Source: Aeromonas schubertii (lineage in GTDB: Bacteria > Pseudomonadota > Gammaproteobacteria > Enterobacterales > Aeromonadaceae). From it: a stretch of 64,000 bases of DNA. Positions 9,787 to 19,929 of the stretch are shown in pieces. The stretch's first letter is position 1. The number at the start of each line of letters is the position of its first letter. The notes under the pieces were generated by a model, which searched no databases, had not been told where the DNA came from, and saw only the letters and a list, made by a program, of their open reading frames with translations. The position numbers and the translations under genes are program-made. The DNA is taken from NCBI RefSeq assembly GCF_000820105.1, contig NZ_CDDB01000011.1, positions 107,267 to 171,266 on the forward strand. The letters run 5' to 3'.

Positions 9787-9814
9787 AAACCACCTCGCTT
9801 GAGGTGGTTTTTTT
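9787..9814. terminator. Bidirectional rho-independent terminator
   Basis: Perfect stem AAACCACCTC / GAGGTGGTTT with a 4-base loop, an A run on the left and a T run on the right. It can end both the pepB pair (+) and the convergent gene at 9824-10141 (-). Confidence 0.9.
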
Positions 9815-9823
9815 ATTGGGGGA

Positions 9824-10141
9824 TCACCGGGGTCGGGTCGGCCAGGGGTGATCGAAGATACGGGCCCGCTCCCAGGGCGCATCGGGCTGGGCCGAGGTGA
9901 GCCCCTGATATTTGCCCACATCGTCCACGACCAGAGCAGAGAGGATGGGCAGCTGATGCTCGGTGCAGTGCATGCGGATCCGTTGCAGCAGGGTTCTTAG
10001 CTCGTCCTGACAGTTTTCAAGCCCGGCCAGTTTGGCCAGCTTGGAGTAGCGAATGGTGGTCCGCTCCCGGGCCAATTCGGTCAGAATGGCCCAAAGGGTG
10101 GCATCGCACACGCCATGCGCTTGAGTGGATTGACTGGTCAT
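9824..10141 (-). CDS. Hypothetical protein, 105 residues
   Basis: Not recognised as a named family. The visible plan is an N-terminal helical region (TLWAILTELARERTTIRYSKLAKLAGL) that could be a winged-helix-like fold, then LLQRIRMHCTEHQLPILSALVVDD and a short polar C-terminus. The 'IRYSKLAKLAG...LPILSALVV' layout recalls small alkyltransferase-like helix-turn-helix proteins, but this is weak. The ATG at 10141 has CGGAGAA 6 bases upstream, which favours it over an in-frame start 42 bases earlier. It stands alone on the minus strand between the pepB pair and a broken gene. Confidence 0.65.
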   Translation of the reverse strand: MTSQSTQAHGVCDATLWAILTELARERTTIRYSKLAKLAGLENCQDELRTLLQRIRMHCTEHQLPILSALVVDDVGKYQGLTSAQPDAPWERARIFDHPWPTRPR

Positions 10142-10349
10142 AGTTTTCTCCGATGCGACAGTTCGCGGGATCTCGGTCCGCATAGTGGGCGCCAGAGGGG
10201 TTGGCGGCCATGATCTGGCGCAAACAGGAGCCCATTATCCGGTGTATCTGGCGGTTATTGCTGGTCTGGTCCGAGCTTGTCTTTATTTTATTCCGCTTAT
10301 GTCACTGATGGCCAGTGCTTGCTCTGTGAAGTGACAGAGGAGGCCTCCT

Positions 10350-11018
10350 TTATGCTGCCGGCAGTATGAGCCTGGGGGCGTGCAGATAGGCCAGCTCTCC
10401 CTGGCGGGCGATGGTGCCGGGCTCCACCCGCAGGGGGAGACGAAAGCCAGGGCCATTGAGGGTCATGGTGTGGTACTCCCCCTGCTCACCACAGAGATCC
10501 AGTTTGCCTCTTGCTGCGAGTTGCTCCAGATCGAGCAGGGCCTGCGCATCGAGTCGGCGCCCTACCCAGTTAGCAGGGAGGTTGCGAGTATTCACGCAGG
10601 AGAAGAGGCACTCGATACGAAGCGAGAGGAGGCGCTCCAGCAGCGCCTTCCTGGGCCTCTCCCAGAGGGGAAGCAGAGGGCTGAGTCCAAGCGAGTGGCA
10701 GCGCTCGACGATCCAGTTGGGGGCGCCCACCGGCGCTATGTCCCCTGTGATGACGCAGTCGATCCCCAGTCGTTCTCACAGCTCTGCCAGGGCGCGCTCG
10801 TAGCTGGTGGCATAGGGGGCCGTGATGGTCATCCGATACAGCGGGAGTGCGAGGGCGTCGGCCTGGGCATGGATCAGTGGCAGTGGATGAACCAGAAAAT
10901 GGGGGGAAGGGGGAGTAAAGGTGACCAGAGCGGCGACAGCGACCCCTTGCAGACGCGCCTCTGTGAGGGCGAGCATGGAGTCCTTGCCACCGGTCCAGAG
11001 CATGATGGCACGGGACAT
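10350..11018 (-). pseudogene. Dph6/MJ0570-like ATP-pyrophosphatase, interrupted by an in-frame TGA
   Basis: Member of the adenine-nucleotide alpha-hydrolase family related to diphthine-ammonia ligase; the bacterial role is not known to me. The N-terminal PP-loop MLWTGGKDSMLAL is present from the ATG at 11018. The frame then stops at the TGA at 10776-10778 and continues in the same frame (ERLGIDCVITGDIAPVGAPN, then LWERPRKALLERLL and GEQGEYHTM) to 10350. GDIAP, EC...VNTRNLP and GEQGEYHT are family motifs, so both pieces are one gene of 222 codons broken by a single nonsense change, with no frameshift. A C-to-T change in CGA is a simple origin. A start at the GTG at 11072 is also possible. Confidence 0.85.
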
Positions 11019-11075
11019 GGGAAACGGCTCAAAAAGGCCATGATGCGCGGGGATAGCCCGGGTGTCGAGCACAAA

Positions 11076-11102
11076 GTAAAACGCCCCCGTGATGGGGGCG
11101 TT
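11076..11102 (-). terminator. Terminator downstream of dcuB
   Basis: Perfect 9-bp stem AACGCCCCC / GGGGGCGTT with a GTGAT loop; read on the minus strand it ends in TTTT. It lies 17 bases beyond the dcuB stop and separates dcuB from the broken gene. Confidence 0.8.
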
Positions 11103-11118
11103 GAGCAGAGGCTGTGGC

Positions 11119-12462
11119 TTAGAGGAGTACGCTGGTCAGCAGGTAGCCGACGGTACTGGCCACACTCACCCCGATGAGACCCGGGATGATAAAGCTGTGG
11201 TTCAATATGTACTTGCCGATGCGGGTGGTGCCGGAGCGGTCGAAGCCGATACAGGCCAGATCGCTCGGGTAGGTCGGCAGGATGAAGTAGCCATAGCTGG
11301 CCGGCAGGAAGGCGATCAGCAGCTTGGGATCGACCCCCAGCGCCAGCCCCATGGGGGCGATGGCGGTCAGTGCCGCGGCCTGGCTGTTTACCAGCTTGGA
11401 GATGAGGAACAGCACCAGGGCGTAGGTCCAGGGCTGGGCCTGCACCACGTGGGCCAGGTTCTCCTTGAGCAGCGGCATATGGCTGTGGAAGAAGGTCTCG
11501 CTCATCCAGGCGACGCCGAAGACGGAGAAGATGGCAACCATGCCGGCCTTGAAGACGGGGCCGTTGGAGATCTCGGAGGCCTTGACCTTGCAGCTCATCA
11601 GGATCACGGCGCCGGCGATCAGCATCATCATCTGGATCACCAGGTTCATGGAGAGGGGGCCGGTCTTGCCACCCATCTCGAACACCGGGCGCAAGGAGGC
11701 ATCGGCACCCAGCACGACCACGGCGGCAATGGCGGCAAAGAAGATCCAGGTGGAGCGATAGGCTTCTTTCGGGAACTTCTTGTCCAGCAGCGTCTCGCTG
11801 CCACCATAGATAAACTCGCGCTGATGGGGATCCTGCAGCTTGGCCTGGAACTCTTCATCTTTGTCGAGATCCTTGCCGCGACGCAGGCTCCACAGGGCGG
11901 CGGTCAGCACGCCACACAGGGAGGCCGGTACCGAGACCATCAGGATCTCGAGCAGGCTGTAGGCATGGCCGATACCGGCCTTGGCGCCCAGGATGGAGAC
12001 CAGAGAGACCACGGCCACCGAGACCGGGGAGGCGCAGATGGCCATCTGGGAGGCGACCGAGGCGACCGCCATGGGGCGCTCGGGGCGAATGTTCTTCTGC
12101 AGCGCTATGTCGGCGATGATGGGGAACATGGTGTAGACCACGTGGCCGGTGCCGCACAGGAAGGTCAGCGTCCAGGTGGTGAGCGGCGCCAGTATGGTGA
12201 TGTACTGGGGATGGCGGCGCAGCAGGCGCTCGGCGATCTGCATCATGAGATTGAGACCACCGGCGGTCTGCAGCGTTGCGGCGCAGCCGATCACGGCGAG
12301 GATGGTGAGCATGACCTGTACCGGTGGCTCACCCGGGGTGAGGCCGAACACGAAGCTCAGAATGAACAGGCCGATGCCGCTGATGAGACCTAGCCCCATT
12401 CCCCCAAATCGGGTACCGAGCAGCAAGCAGCCCAGCACCACGAGAAATTCCATCAGGATCAT
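11119..12462 (-). CDS. dcuB: DcuB-type anaerobic C4-dicarboxylate transporter
   Basis: Inner-membrane carrier that exchanges fumarate, malate or aspartate for succinate during fumarate respiration. The protein has 447 residues (E. coli DcuB 446) and about 10-12 hydrophobic segments. It matches DcuB better than DcuA at diagnostic points: CGTGHVVYTMFPIIAD, RRGKDLDKDEEF, LVNSQAAALTAIAP and YFILPTYPSDLACIGFDRSG. The ATG at 12462 has GGAGG 9 bases upstream; a second ATG 9 bases later is possible. No E. coli-type FNR site was evident in the upstream region, although regulation by oxygen would be expected for the family. Confidence 0.92.
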   Translation of the reverse strand: MILMEFLVVLGCLLLGTRFGGMGLGLISGIGLFILSFVFGLTPGEPPVQVMLTILAVIGCAATLQTAGGLNLMMQIAERLLRRHPQYITILAPLTTWTLTFLCGTGHVVYTMFPIIADIALQKNIRPERPMAVASVASQMAICASPVSVAVVSLVSILGAKAGIGHAYSLLEILMVSVPASLCGVLTAALWSLRRGKDLDKDEEFQAKLQDPHQREFIYGGSETLLDKKFPKEAYRSTWIFFAAIAAVVVLGADASLRPVFEMGGKTGPLSMNLVIQMMMLIAGAVILMSCKVKASEISNGPVFKAGMVAIFSVFGVAWMSETFFHSHMPLLKENLAHVVQAQPWTYALVLFLISKLVNSQAAALTAIAPMGLALGVDPKLLIAFLPASYGYFILPTYPSDLACIGFDRSGTTRIGKYILNHSFIIPGLIGVSVASTVGYLLTSVLL

Positions 12463-12491
12463 ATCCTGTATCCTCCAGTTGCGTTGTGTAG

Positions 12492-12514
12492 GTGTTTTCC
12501 TGGTGGAAAAACAC
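12492..12514. repeat. Inverted repeat in the dcuB leader
   Basis: GTGTTTTCC and GGAAAAACAC form an imperfect 9-bp inverted repeat around a TGGT loop, 30-52 bases upstream of the dcuB ATG. Two further perfect palindromes lie nearby: CCCTTAAGGG at 12541-12550 and GCCGGGCCCGGC at 12651-12662. They may be operators or leader structures; no factor can be named. Confidence 0.5.
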
Positions 12515-12665
12515 GCTCCCCTCGTCAATGTTATTATTAGCCCTTAAGGGTTAGTTTTCATTATCCCGGCAGCGCCACCAGGAAAAGTTGAGCCGCTTCA
12601 ATAAGAACTTAAAAACCACAAAAAAGCGGCTAATAGGTATTTTGTTATTTGCCGGGCCCGGCGCA

Positions 12666-12692
12666 TAAAAAAGCCGCCCAAGAGGGCGGCTC
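12666..12692 (-). terminator. Rho-independent terminator of asnS
   Basis: Read on the minus strand: GAGCCGCCC, a CTCTT loop region, GGGCGGCTTTTTT. It starts 16 bases beyond the asnS stop. Confidence 0.92.
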
Positions 12693-12707
12693 GTGAATCG
12701 GGTTCGA

Positions 12708-14108
<1,401 letters not shown>

Positions 14109-14195
14109 TTGAAATATTGTCTCCAGCTTGTTCTTGCAACGCTTTATTGTGCAAAGTTCTGACGGGCTGGGCGCCGGGCGCCAGCCGAAGGCATA

Positions 14196-14223
14196 ATCTT
14201 ACCCGCGCCGGATTGATAAACAA
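14196..14223 (-). promoter_or_regulatory. Putative sigma-70 promoter of asnS
   Basis: On the minus strand TTGTTT (14223-14218) and TAAGAT (14201-14196) are separated by 16 bases. A GC-rich hairpin (GGCTGGCGCC...GCGCCAGCC, about 14165-14186) would lie at the beginning of the asnS leader. Confidence 0.4.
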
Positions 14224-14265
14224 GCAAAAATATGGGTATAGGCGCTACCCGGGAGTGGTATTGAA

Positions 14266-14613
14266 ATGGAGAGGGATCGTCGTCGAGGACCGGATCTCTG
14301 GGTGCGTCTCACCCAGGGGCTGACTCTGATCTGTTGGGGCCTGCTGTTGGTGGCGCTGGCACTCTTTCATCTGGCCAGGCCGGAGATGGATGTGGGCTTC
14401 CTGCGCTACGGTGGCATCGAGATCCGGCGTGAATGGCTGCCCGAGCTGACCCTCTGGCTGCTTGGGGCCCTCTGGTTTAACTGCCTGCTGACCCTGACCA
14501 CCCTGGTCATCGGATGGCGGCGTAACCGGCGGCTGGAAGATAGCCGCCAGACCCAGCTCTGGTTACTGATGATGGTGCTGCTGGGGGGACTCGGAGCCTA
14601 TTACCTGGGTTGA
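14266..14613 (+). CDS. Small inner-membrane protein of unknown function
   Basis: A 115-residue protein that I cannot name. Three hydrophobic segments are visible: residues about 18-38 (LTLICWGLLLVALALFHLA), 58-83 (LTLWLLGALWFNCLLTLTTL) and 97-113 (LWLLMMVLLGGLGAYYL). A charged loop (RRNRRLEDSRQ) precedes the last one. The start ATG lies in a well-spaced position but its ribosome site is weak. Its last 51 bases overlap the end of the convergent HAMP-domain gene. Confidence 0.65.
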   Translation: MERDRRRGPDLWVRLTQGLTLICWGLLLVALALFHLARPEMDVGFLRYGGIEIRREWLPELTLWLLGALWFNCLLTLTTLVIGWRRNRRLEDSRQTQLWLLMMVLLGGLGAYYLG

Positions 14614-15393
14614 TGCCTGCTGCAGTGCCAACTGTTGCTCTACGCTGTCGAGCATCTGGTTATAGGCCACCGCGACCCGCCCAATCTCATCGGTATCCTC
14701 ATAGTCGAGACGATGACCGAAGTCGTGGCGATCGGTCGCCTCCTCCATGGCTCGGGTGAGCTGAGCCAGGGGGTTGACGACCCAGGTGCGCAATACCCAG
14801 AGAGTGAGCAGCAGCCCCAGGCTGAAGATGGCGGTGAGGATCAGGGTCGATCCGAGGATGCTGCGCTCTACCTGGGCAAACAGGGGATCGAGGGAGTAGT
14901 CGATGCGCACGGCACCGAGTACGGTGCCTTCCGGTACCTGATGGCAGGCGGTGCAGTCGGTGCCCCTGTACTCCTTGCTGGCGCGCAGGGGCAGGGTGGC
15001 CACCAGGCGGCTGTGGATCCCCTCCTGCACGACCTCCAACGTGGCTTGGCCCGCCAGGGCTTGCCGGTCAACGTCGTCGCGGGCCTGCTCCTGGGCTCGC
15101 CCCGCGCCAAACTGGGTGTTGACTGCCTCTGCGCGAATGACTCTGGCCTCCTCCACGTGACTGTGCTTGAGGAATTTCTCTCTTAAGGTATCCCGCGCGC
15201 TCATCTTGCCGGTCAGCATCAAGAGATTGAGGCTGTCAAAATAGGCTTCGGTCTGCTCCTGACTCTGCTCCTTGACGAGATCGAGGATCAGACCCCGCTC
15301 GCGCACGGCCTGATAGGCGGCAGAGAAGACCAGCACCATGGAGAAGATGAAGAGCAGGAAGAAGTTGAGCTTGGCGGCAATAGAGAGGCGCAT
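14563..15393 (-). CDS. Membrane sensor with periplasmic heme-c motif and HAMP domain, no output domain
   Basis: A 276-residue protein: transmembrane segment 1 (about residues 9-28), a periplasmic region with one c-type heme motif CTACH at 147-151, transmembrane segment 2 (about 178-201), a HAMP domain (about 202-255) and a short glutamine/histidine-rich tail. The receptor half looks like that of redox- or ligand-sensing chemoreceptors, but no methyl-accepting, kinase or GGDEF module follows; the DNA beyond the stop encodes an unrelated gene on the other strand. It could act through a partner or be a shortened receptor. The ATG at 15393 begins MRLSIAAKLNFFLLFIF, a normal signal anchor. Confidence 0.8.
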   Translation of the reverse strand: MRLSIAAKLNFFLLFIFSMVLVFSAAYQAVRERGLILDLVKEQSQEQTEAYFDSLNLLMLTGKMSARDTLREKFLKHSHVEEARVIRAEAVNTQFGAGRAQEQARDDVDRQALAGQATLEVVQEGIHSRLVATLPLRASKEYRGTDCTACHQVPEGTVLGAVRIDYSLDPLFAQVERSILGSTLILTAIFSLGLLLTLWVLRTWVVNPLAQLTRAMEEATDRHDFGHRLDYEDTDEIGRVAVAYNQMLDSVEQQLALQQASTQVIGSESPQQHHHQ

Positions 15394-15490
15394 GACGATG
15401 GAGGGTTCGTTGGGTAAAACCGCTCCAGTCTACGCCTCTTCAGGGACCCGGTCTGGTGTGTTGCTCACAAAGTCGCAAGAAAATCGGGAG

Positions 15491-16765
15491 TCAAACGGTA
15501 TAACCTCCCTCCTCAAGCACGGTGGCGATGGCGCCGGTCAACACCGACAGCTCCTGTGCCGTGATGACAAAGGGTGGCATCAGGTAGACCAGCTTGCCAA
15601 ACGGGCGGATCCAGGCCCCAAGCTCGACGAAGCGGCGCTGGATGGCGGCCACATCGACCGGTCTGGTCAGCTCCACCACCCCGATGGCCCCGAGCACCCT
15701 CACATCGGCCACCGCCGCGTGGGTCCTGAGGGGCAGCAGTTCCTCCTGTAGTTGGGCCTCGATGCCCTTGACCCGCGCCTGCCAGGGAGAGTCCAGCAAC
15801 AGCTCGATGGAGGCGCAGGCCACCGCGCAGGCGAGCGGGTTGCCCATGAAGGTGGGCCCGTGCATAAAGACCCCGGCCTTGCCTTCGCAGATGGTGGTGG
15901 CGACCTGCTCCGTGGTGAGGGTCGCCGACAGGGTGAGGTAGCCCCCCGTGATGGCCTTGCCAAGGCACATGATGTCCGGGCGGATGCCGGCCCAGTCGCA
16001 GGCAAACAGCTGGCCGGTGCGGCCAAAGCCGGTGGCGATCTCGTCGGCAATCAGCAGCACCCCGAATTCGTCGCACAGGGCGCGCACCCACTGCAGGTAG
16101 CGGGGGTGGTAGAAGCGCATGCCGCCGGCTCCTTGCACGATGGGCTCGAGCACGATGGCGGCGATTTCCTCATGGTGATCCGCCATCAGGGTCGCCAGCT
16201 CCACCACGCACTGCTCGTCCCACTCGTCGTGGAAGCGGCAGCTCGGTGCCTCGACGAAGTAGTGCTCGGGCAAGAAGCCCTTGTAGAGCTCGTGCATGCC
16301 GCCATCCGGATCGCACACGCTCATGGCGCCGAAGGTGTCCCCGTGATAGCCCCGGCGCAGGGAGACAAACTTGGTTCTGGGCGTCCCCTTGGCGTGCCAG
16401 TACTGCTGGGCCATCTTGAGCGCCACCTCCACCGCGACCGAGCCCGAATCGGCGAGGAACACCCGATCCAGCCCCTTGGGGGCTATCTCCACCAGCTTCT
16501 GGCACAGACGAATGGCTGGCTGGTGGGTAATGCCGCCAAACATGACGTGGGACATGCGCCCGAGCTGCTCGGTGGCGGCGGCGTCGAGCTCGGGGACCCG
16601 GTAGCCGTGGATACAGGCCCACCAGGAGCTCATGCCATCCACCAGTTGGCGACCGTCGGCCAGGGTGAGGTGTACGCCGCTTGCTTCGGTCACTTCGTAG
16701 CAGGGGAGGGGGCGGGTGAGGGAGGTGTAGGGGTGCCAGATGTGGCGCAAATCAAATTCGCTCAC
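15491..16765 (-). CDS. bioA: BioA, adenosylmethionine-8-amino-7-oxononanoate aminotransferase
   Basis: PLP-dependent class III aminotransferase that converts KAPA to DAPA using SAM as amino donor. The PLP lysine lies in [26 protein letters not shown] and [13 protein letters not shown] near the N-terminus are diagnostic of BioA. I place the start at the GTG at 16765 (424 residues), because an alternative TTG at 16783 lies inside the BirA-type operator, although its N-terminus (MTSDYF) resembles E. coli BioA; the choice is uncertain. Transcribed divergently from bioBFCD. Confidence 0.93.
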   Translation of the reverse strand: MSEFDLRHIWHPYTSLTRPLPCYEVTEASGVHLTLADGRQLVDGMSSWWACIHGYRVPELDAAATEQLGRMSHVMFGGITHQPAIRLCQKLVEIAPKGLDRVFLADSGSVAVEVALKMAQQYWHAKGTPRTKFVSLRRGYHGDTFGAMSVCDPDGGMHELYKGFLPEHYFVEAPSCRFHDEWDEQCVVELATLMADHHEEIAAIVLEPIVQGAGGMRFYHPRYLQWVRALCDEFGVLLIADEIATGFGRTGQLFACDWAGIRPDIMCLGKAITGGYLTLSATLTTEQVATTICEGKAGVFMHGPTFMGNPLACAVACASIELLLDSPWQARVKGIEAQLQEELLPLRTHAAVADVRVLGAIGVVELTRPVDVAAIQRRFVELGAWIRPFGKLVYLMPPFVITAQELSVLTGAIATVLEEGGYTV

Positions 16766-16777
16766 AAAATAATCCGA

Positions 16778-16809
16778 TGTCAATGTTGCTCAACTGGTTG
16801 GTGTTGACA
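16778..16809. promoter_or_regulatory. BirA (biotin repressor) operator between bioA and bioB
   Basis: TGTCAATG-N16-TGTTGACA. The half-site core TGTNAA...TTNACA and the 32-base geometry equal those of the E. coli bio operator (TGTAAACC-N16-GGTTTACA). It lies between the divergent bioA and bioB genes, where a biotinyl-5'-AMP-loaded BirA dimer would block both promoters. The identification rests on position and spacing plus partial sequence match. Confidence 0.75.
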
Positions 16810-16876
16810 GGATACCGGCAATCCCTACACTGGCCAACCATTAACGGCCCGAGAGCCCCACAACGAGAAGCACTCC

Positions 16877-17941
16877 ATGAGCATCGAACCGCGCCACGAC
16901 TGGACCCTGACCGAGGTCCAGGCCCTCTTCGCCCTCCCGTTCAACGATCTCCTGTTCCGCGCCCAGAGTGTGCACCGCGCTCACTTCGACCCCAACGAAG
17001 TGCAGGTGAGCACCCTGCTCTCCATCAAGACCGGTGCCTGTCCGGAAGATTGCAAGTACTGCCCCCAGAGCGCCCGCTACCAGACCGGCCTCGAGGCGGA
17101 GCGACTGATGGAGGTGGAGAAGGTGCTGGAGCGGGCCCGCGAGGCGCGAGAGAACGGCTCGTCGCGGTTTTGCATGGGCGCCGCCTGGCGTAACCCCAAG
17201 GAGCGCGACATGCCCTACCTCATCCAGATGATCGAGGGGGTGCGCGCCATGGGGATGGAGACCTGCATGACCCTCGGCATGCTCACCGCCGATCAGGCTG
17301 GCCGACTCGCCGAGGCGGGGCTCGACTACTACAACCACAACCTCGACACCTCGCCCGAGTTCTACGGTGACATCATCACCACCCGCACCTACCAGGACCG
17401 GCTCGATACCCTGGAGCACGTGCGCGGCGCCGGCATGAAGGTGTGCAGTGGCGGCATCGTCGGCATGGGTGAGCAGCCAAGCGACCGGGCCGGCCTCTTG
17501 ATGGCCCTGGCCAACCTGCCGCGCCACCCGGAGAGCGTGCCGATTAACATGTTGGTCAAGGTGAAGGGGACGCCGCTCGAAGACGAGGCGAACCTCGATC
17601 CGTTCGAGTTCGTGCGCACCATCGCCGTGGCGCGCATCATGATGCCGCGCTCCCACGTGCGCCTCTCCGCCGGCCGGGAAAAGATGAACGATCAGCTGCA
17701 GGCCCTCTGCTTTATGGCCGGCGCCAATTCGATTTTTTATGGTTGCAAGCTGCTCACCACCCCCAACCCGGACGAGAGCAGTGACATGCAGCTGTTCAAG
17801 CGCCTCGGCATCCGTCCCGCCCAGTGCGCCCAAAAACCCGACGCGGTGCAGGAAGAAGAGCTTAACGCCACCCTGGCGCGTCAGGCCGCCAGTGCGCCGG
17901 CGAACGGCGATCTCTTCTACGACGCCACGGCCCGCCGATGA
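16877..17941 (+). CDS. bioB: BioB, biotin synthase
   Basis: Radical SAM enzyme that inserts sulfur into dethiobiotin. It has 354 residues. The [4Fe-4S] ligands are C55, C59 and C62 ([12 protein letters not shown]), and [12 protein letters not shown] and the sacrificial-cluster region are typical. First gene of bioBFCD; its stop overlaps the bioF start as ATGA. Confidence 0.97.
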   Translation: MSIEPRHDWTLTEVQALFALPFNDLLFRAQSVHRAHFDPNEVQVSTLLSIKTGACPEDCKYCPQSARYQTGLEAERLMEVEKVLERAREARENGSSRFCMGAAWRNPKERDMPYLIQMIEGVRAMGMETCMTLGMLTADQAGRLAEAGLDYYNHNLDTSPEFYGDIITTRTYQDRLDTLEHVRGAGMKVCSGGIVGMGEQPSDRAGLLMALANLPRHPESVPINMLVKVKGTPLEDEANLDPFEFVRTIAVARIMMPRSHVRLSAGREKMNDQLQALCFMAGANSIFYGCKLLTTPNPDESSDMQLFKRLGIRPAQCAQKPDAVQEEELNATLARQAASAPANGDLFYDATARR

Positions 17942-19092
17942 ATTCCCCGTTTGATCTTGCCGGCGCCCTGGCCGCGCGGCGCGAGGCGGCCTTGCTGCGC
18001 ACTCGCAGCGCGGTCTGCCTTGAGGGGGCACGGCTGCGCGTTGCGGGGCGAGACTACCTTCATTTTGCCGGCAACGACTACCTGGGGTTGGCCCGGGAGC
18101 CGGTGCTGGCCGAGGCATTTGCCGACGGGGTCGCCCGCTTTGGCGCCGGCAGCGGCGCCTCGCCCCTGGTCACCGGCTACCAGGAGGTGCACCTGCGTCT
18201 CGAGGAGACCCTGTGCGACTGGCTCGGGGTGGAGGCGGCGCTGCTCTTTAACTGCGGGTTTTCTGCCAATCAGGCGGTGCTCAAGGCGCTGCTTGGCAAG
18301 GAGCATCTGCTCTGGCAAGACCGGCTCAATCACGCCTCCTTGCAGGAGGCGGGCAGCCAGCTCCCTTGCGCCATGCGGCGCTTTGCCCACAACGATATGG
18401 GGGCGTTGGCACGTCAACTCGAACCCGGCCGTGGCCTCATCGTCTCGGAAGGGGTGTTCAGCATGGACGGGGATCTCGGTGCCTGGCCGGCCTTGTGCGA
18501 GCTCGCCGCCGAAACGAACAACTGGTTGATGATCGACGACGCCCACGGCCTCGGCGTGCTGGGGCCCGAGGGGCGCGGTACCCTGGCATCGCTCGGCATG
18601 GCGCCGGGCCGGGTCCACATCCACATGGGGACCTTCGGCAAGGCGCTCGGGGTGGCCGGCGCCTTTGTGGCCGGCAGCCGCGAGCTGGTGGCGTACCTGG
18701 CCAACTTCGCCCGCACCTATGTCTATAGCACCCACATGCCGCCGGCCCAGGCCCACGCCATCACGGCCGCAATCGCCCTGGCGCGGGACGGGGAGGGGCG
18801 CCGCGAACGGCTGGCGCGCCTCATCGAGCGCTTTCGCTCGGGAGCCCAGGCCCAGGGGTGGCAACTGGGGCAGAGCCACACCCCGATCCAGCCGCTGCTG
18901 GTGGGGGAGAGCGAGGCGGCCCTGGGGCTTGCGGCGCGGCTGCGCGCGTGCGGCATCTGGGTCAGCGCCATTCGCCCGCCCACAGTGCCGGCCGGCACGG
19001 CGCGACTTCGTATCACCTTAAGCGCCGCCCATAACGAGGCGGACGTGGATGCCCTGCTGGCGGCGCTGAATGCCTGCCGGGAGGGGGCATGA
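17938..19092 (+). CDS. bioF: BioF, 8-amino-7-oxononanoate synthase
   Basis: PLP-dependent alpha-oxoamine synthase that condenses pimeloyl-ACP with L-alanine to give KAPA. The 384-residue length matches E. coli BioF. Motifs: [38 protein letters not shown] and the PLP lysine in [15 protein letters not shown]. It overlaps bioB by 4 bases upstream and bioC by 4 bases downstream, indicating coupled translation. Confidence 0.96.
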   Translation: MNSPFDLAGALAARREAALLRTRSAVCLEGARLRVAGRDYLHFAGNDYLGLAREPVLAEAFADGVARFGAGSGASPLVTGYQEVHLRLEETLCDWLGVEAALLFNCGFSANQAVLKALLGKEHLLWQDRLNHASLQEAGSQLPCAMRRFAHNDMGALARQLEPGRGLIVSEGVFSMDGDLGAWPALCELAAETNNWLMIDDAHGLGVLGPEGRGTLASLGMAPGRVHIHMGTFGKALGVAGAFVAGSRELVAYLANFARTYVYSTHMPPAQAHAITAAIALARDGEGRRERLARLIERFRSGAQAQGWQLGQSHTPIQPLLVGESEAALGLAARLRACGIWVSAIRPPTVPAGTARLRITLSAAHNEADVDALLAALNACREGA

Positions 19093-19880
19093 GCGAGTTG
19101 CAGCCGTTTCAGCGGGTCGACAAGGCCCTGCTGGCCCGCCGCTTCGGGGCGGCGGCCCGCCATTATGATGCCCACGCCGCCTTCCAGCGGGAGGTGGGGG
19201 AGGCGCTGCTGGGCTGGCTGCCGGCGCGAAGGGATCGCCTGCTCGATTTGGGCTGTGGCACTGGCTACTTTCTGCCCGCATTGGCGGCGCGCAGCCGCAC
19301 CCTCACGGCCCTCGATCTCTCCCCCGGCATGCTGGCCCGGGCCGGCGAACGCCACAGCGGTGCCCTGCTGGTGTGCGGCGATGCGGAGGCGTTGCCCCTG
19401 GGTGATGGTTCACAGGATCTCATCTTCTCCAGTCTGGCCCTGCAGTGGTGCGAGTATCCCGAGCAGGCCTTTGCCGAGGCGCGCCGGGTGTTGGCTCCGG
19501 GCGGTCGGCTCTGCTTCTCGACCCTGTTGTCGGGCTCACTGGCCGAGTTGAAGGCTTCCTACCAGGCCCTCGACGAGGCCCCGCACGTCAATCGCTTCCT
19601 GGAGCAAGAGGCGCTCGACGCCGCTATCTCGGCCGGTGGGCTTGCCATCGAGCGGCTCGAGGTGCGCCCCTGGTGCCTCTACTATCAGGGGGTCGAGGCG
19701 CTGCTGCGCGATATCAAGGGGATCGGCGCCAGCCAGGTCAACGACGCTCAGGGGGCTGCTGGTTTGGGTGGACGAGCCCGCCTGAGGCGACTGGCGCAGG
19801 CGTTTGAGACAAGGCGAGAGGCGCAGGGGTTGCCGCTCACCTATCAGGTGGCGCTCTGTGTGGCGACGCCCGTCATATAA
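19089..19880 (+). CDS. bioC: BioC, malonyl-ACP O-methyltransferase
   Basis: SAM-dependent methyltransferase that caps malonyl-ACP so that fatty acid synthesis can build the pimelate moiety. It has 263 residues, with N-terminal FGAAARHYDAHAAFQREV as in BioC, motif I LLDLGCGTGYFLPAL and the post-motif DLIFSSLALQWCEYPE. The partner esterase BioH is not in the window. It overlaps bioF by 4 bases; bioD follows after 49. Confidence 0.94.
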   Translation: MSELQPFQRVDKALLARRFGAAARHYDAHAAFQREVGEALLGWLPARRDRLLDLGCGTGYFLPALAARSRTLTALDLSPGMLARAGERHSGALLVCGDAEALPLGDGSQDLIFSSLALQWCEYPEQAFAEARRVLAPGGRLCFSTLLSGSLAELKASYQALDEAPHVNRFLEQEALDAAISAGGLAIERLEVRPWCLYYQGVEALLRDIKGIGASQVNDAQGAAGLGGRARLRRLAQAFETRREAQGLPLTYQVALCVATPVI

Positions 19881-19929
19881 TCATCCTAATTCCGATCGGC
19901 GCGGGGTCGATCCAGAGCCAGGAGTCGTT

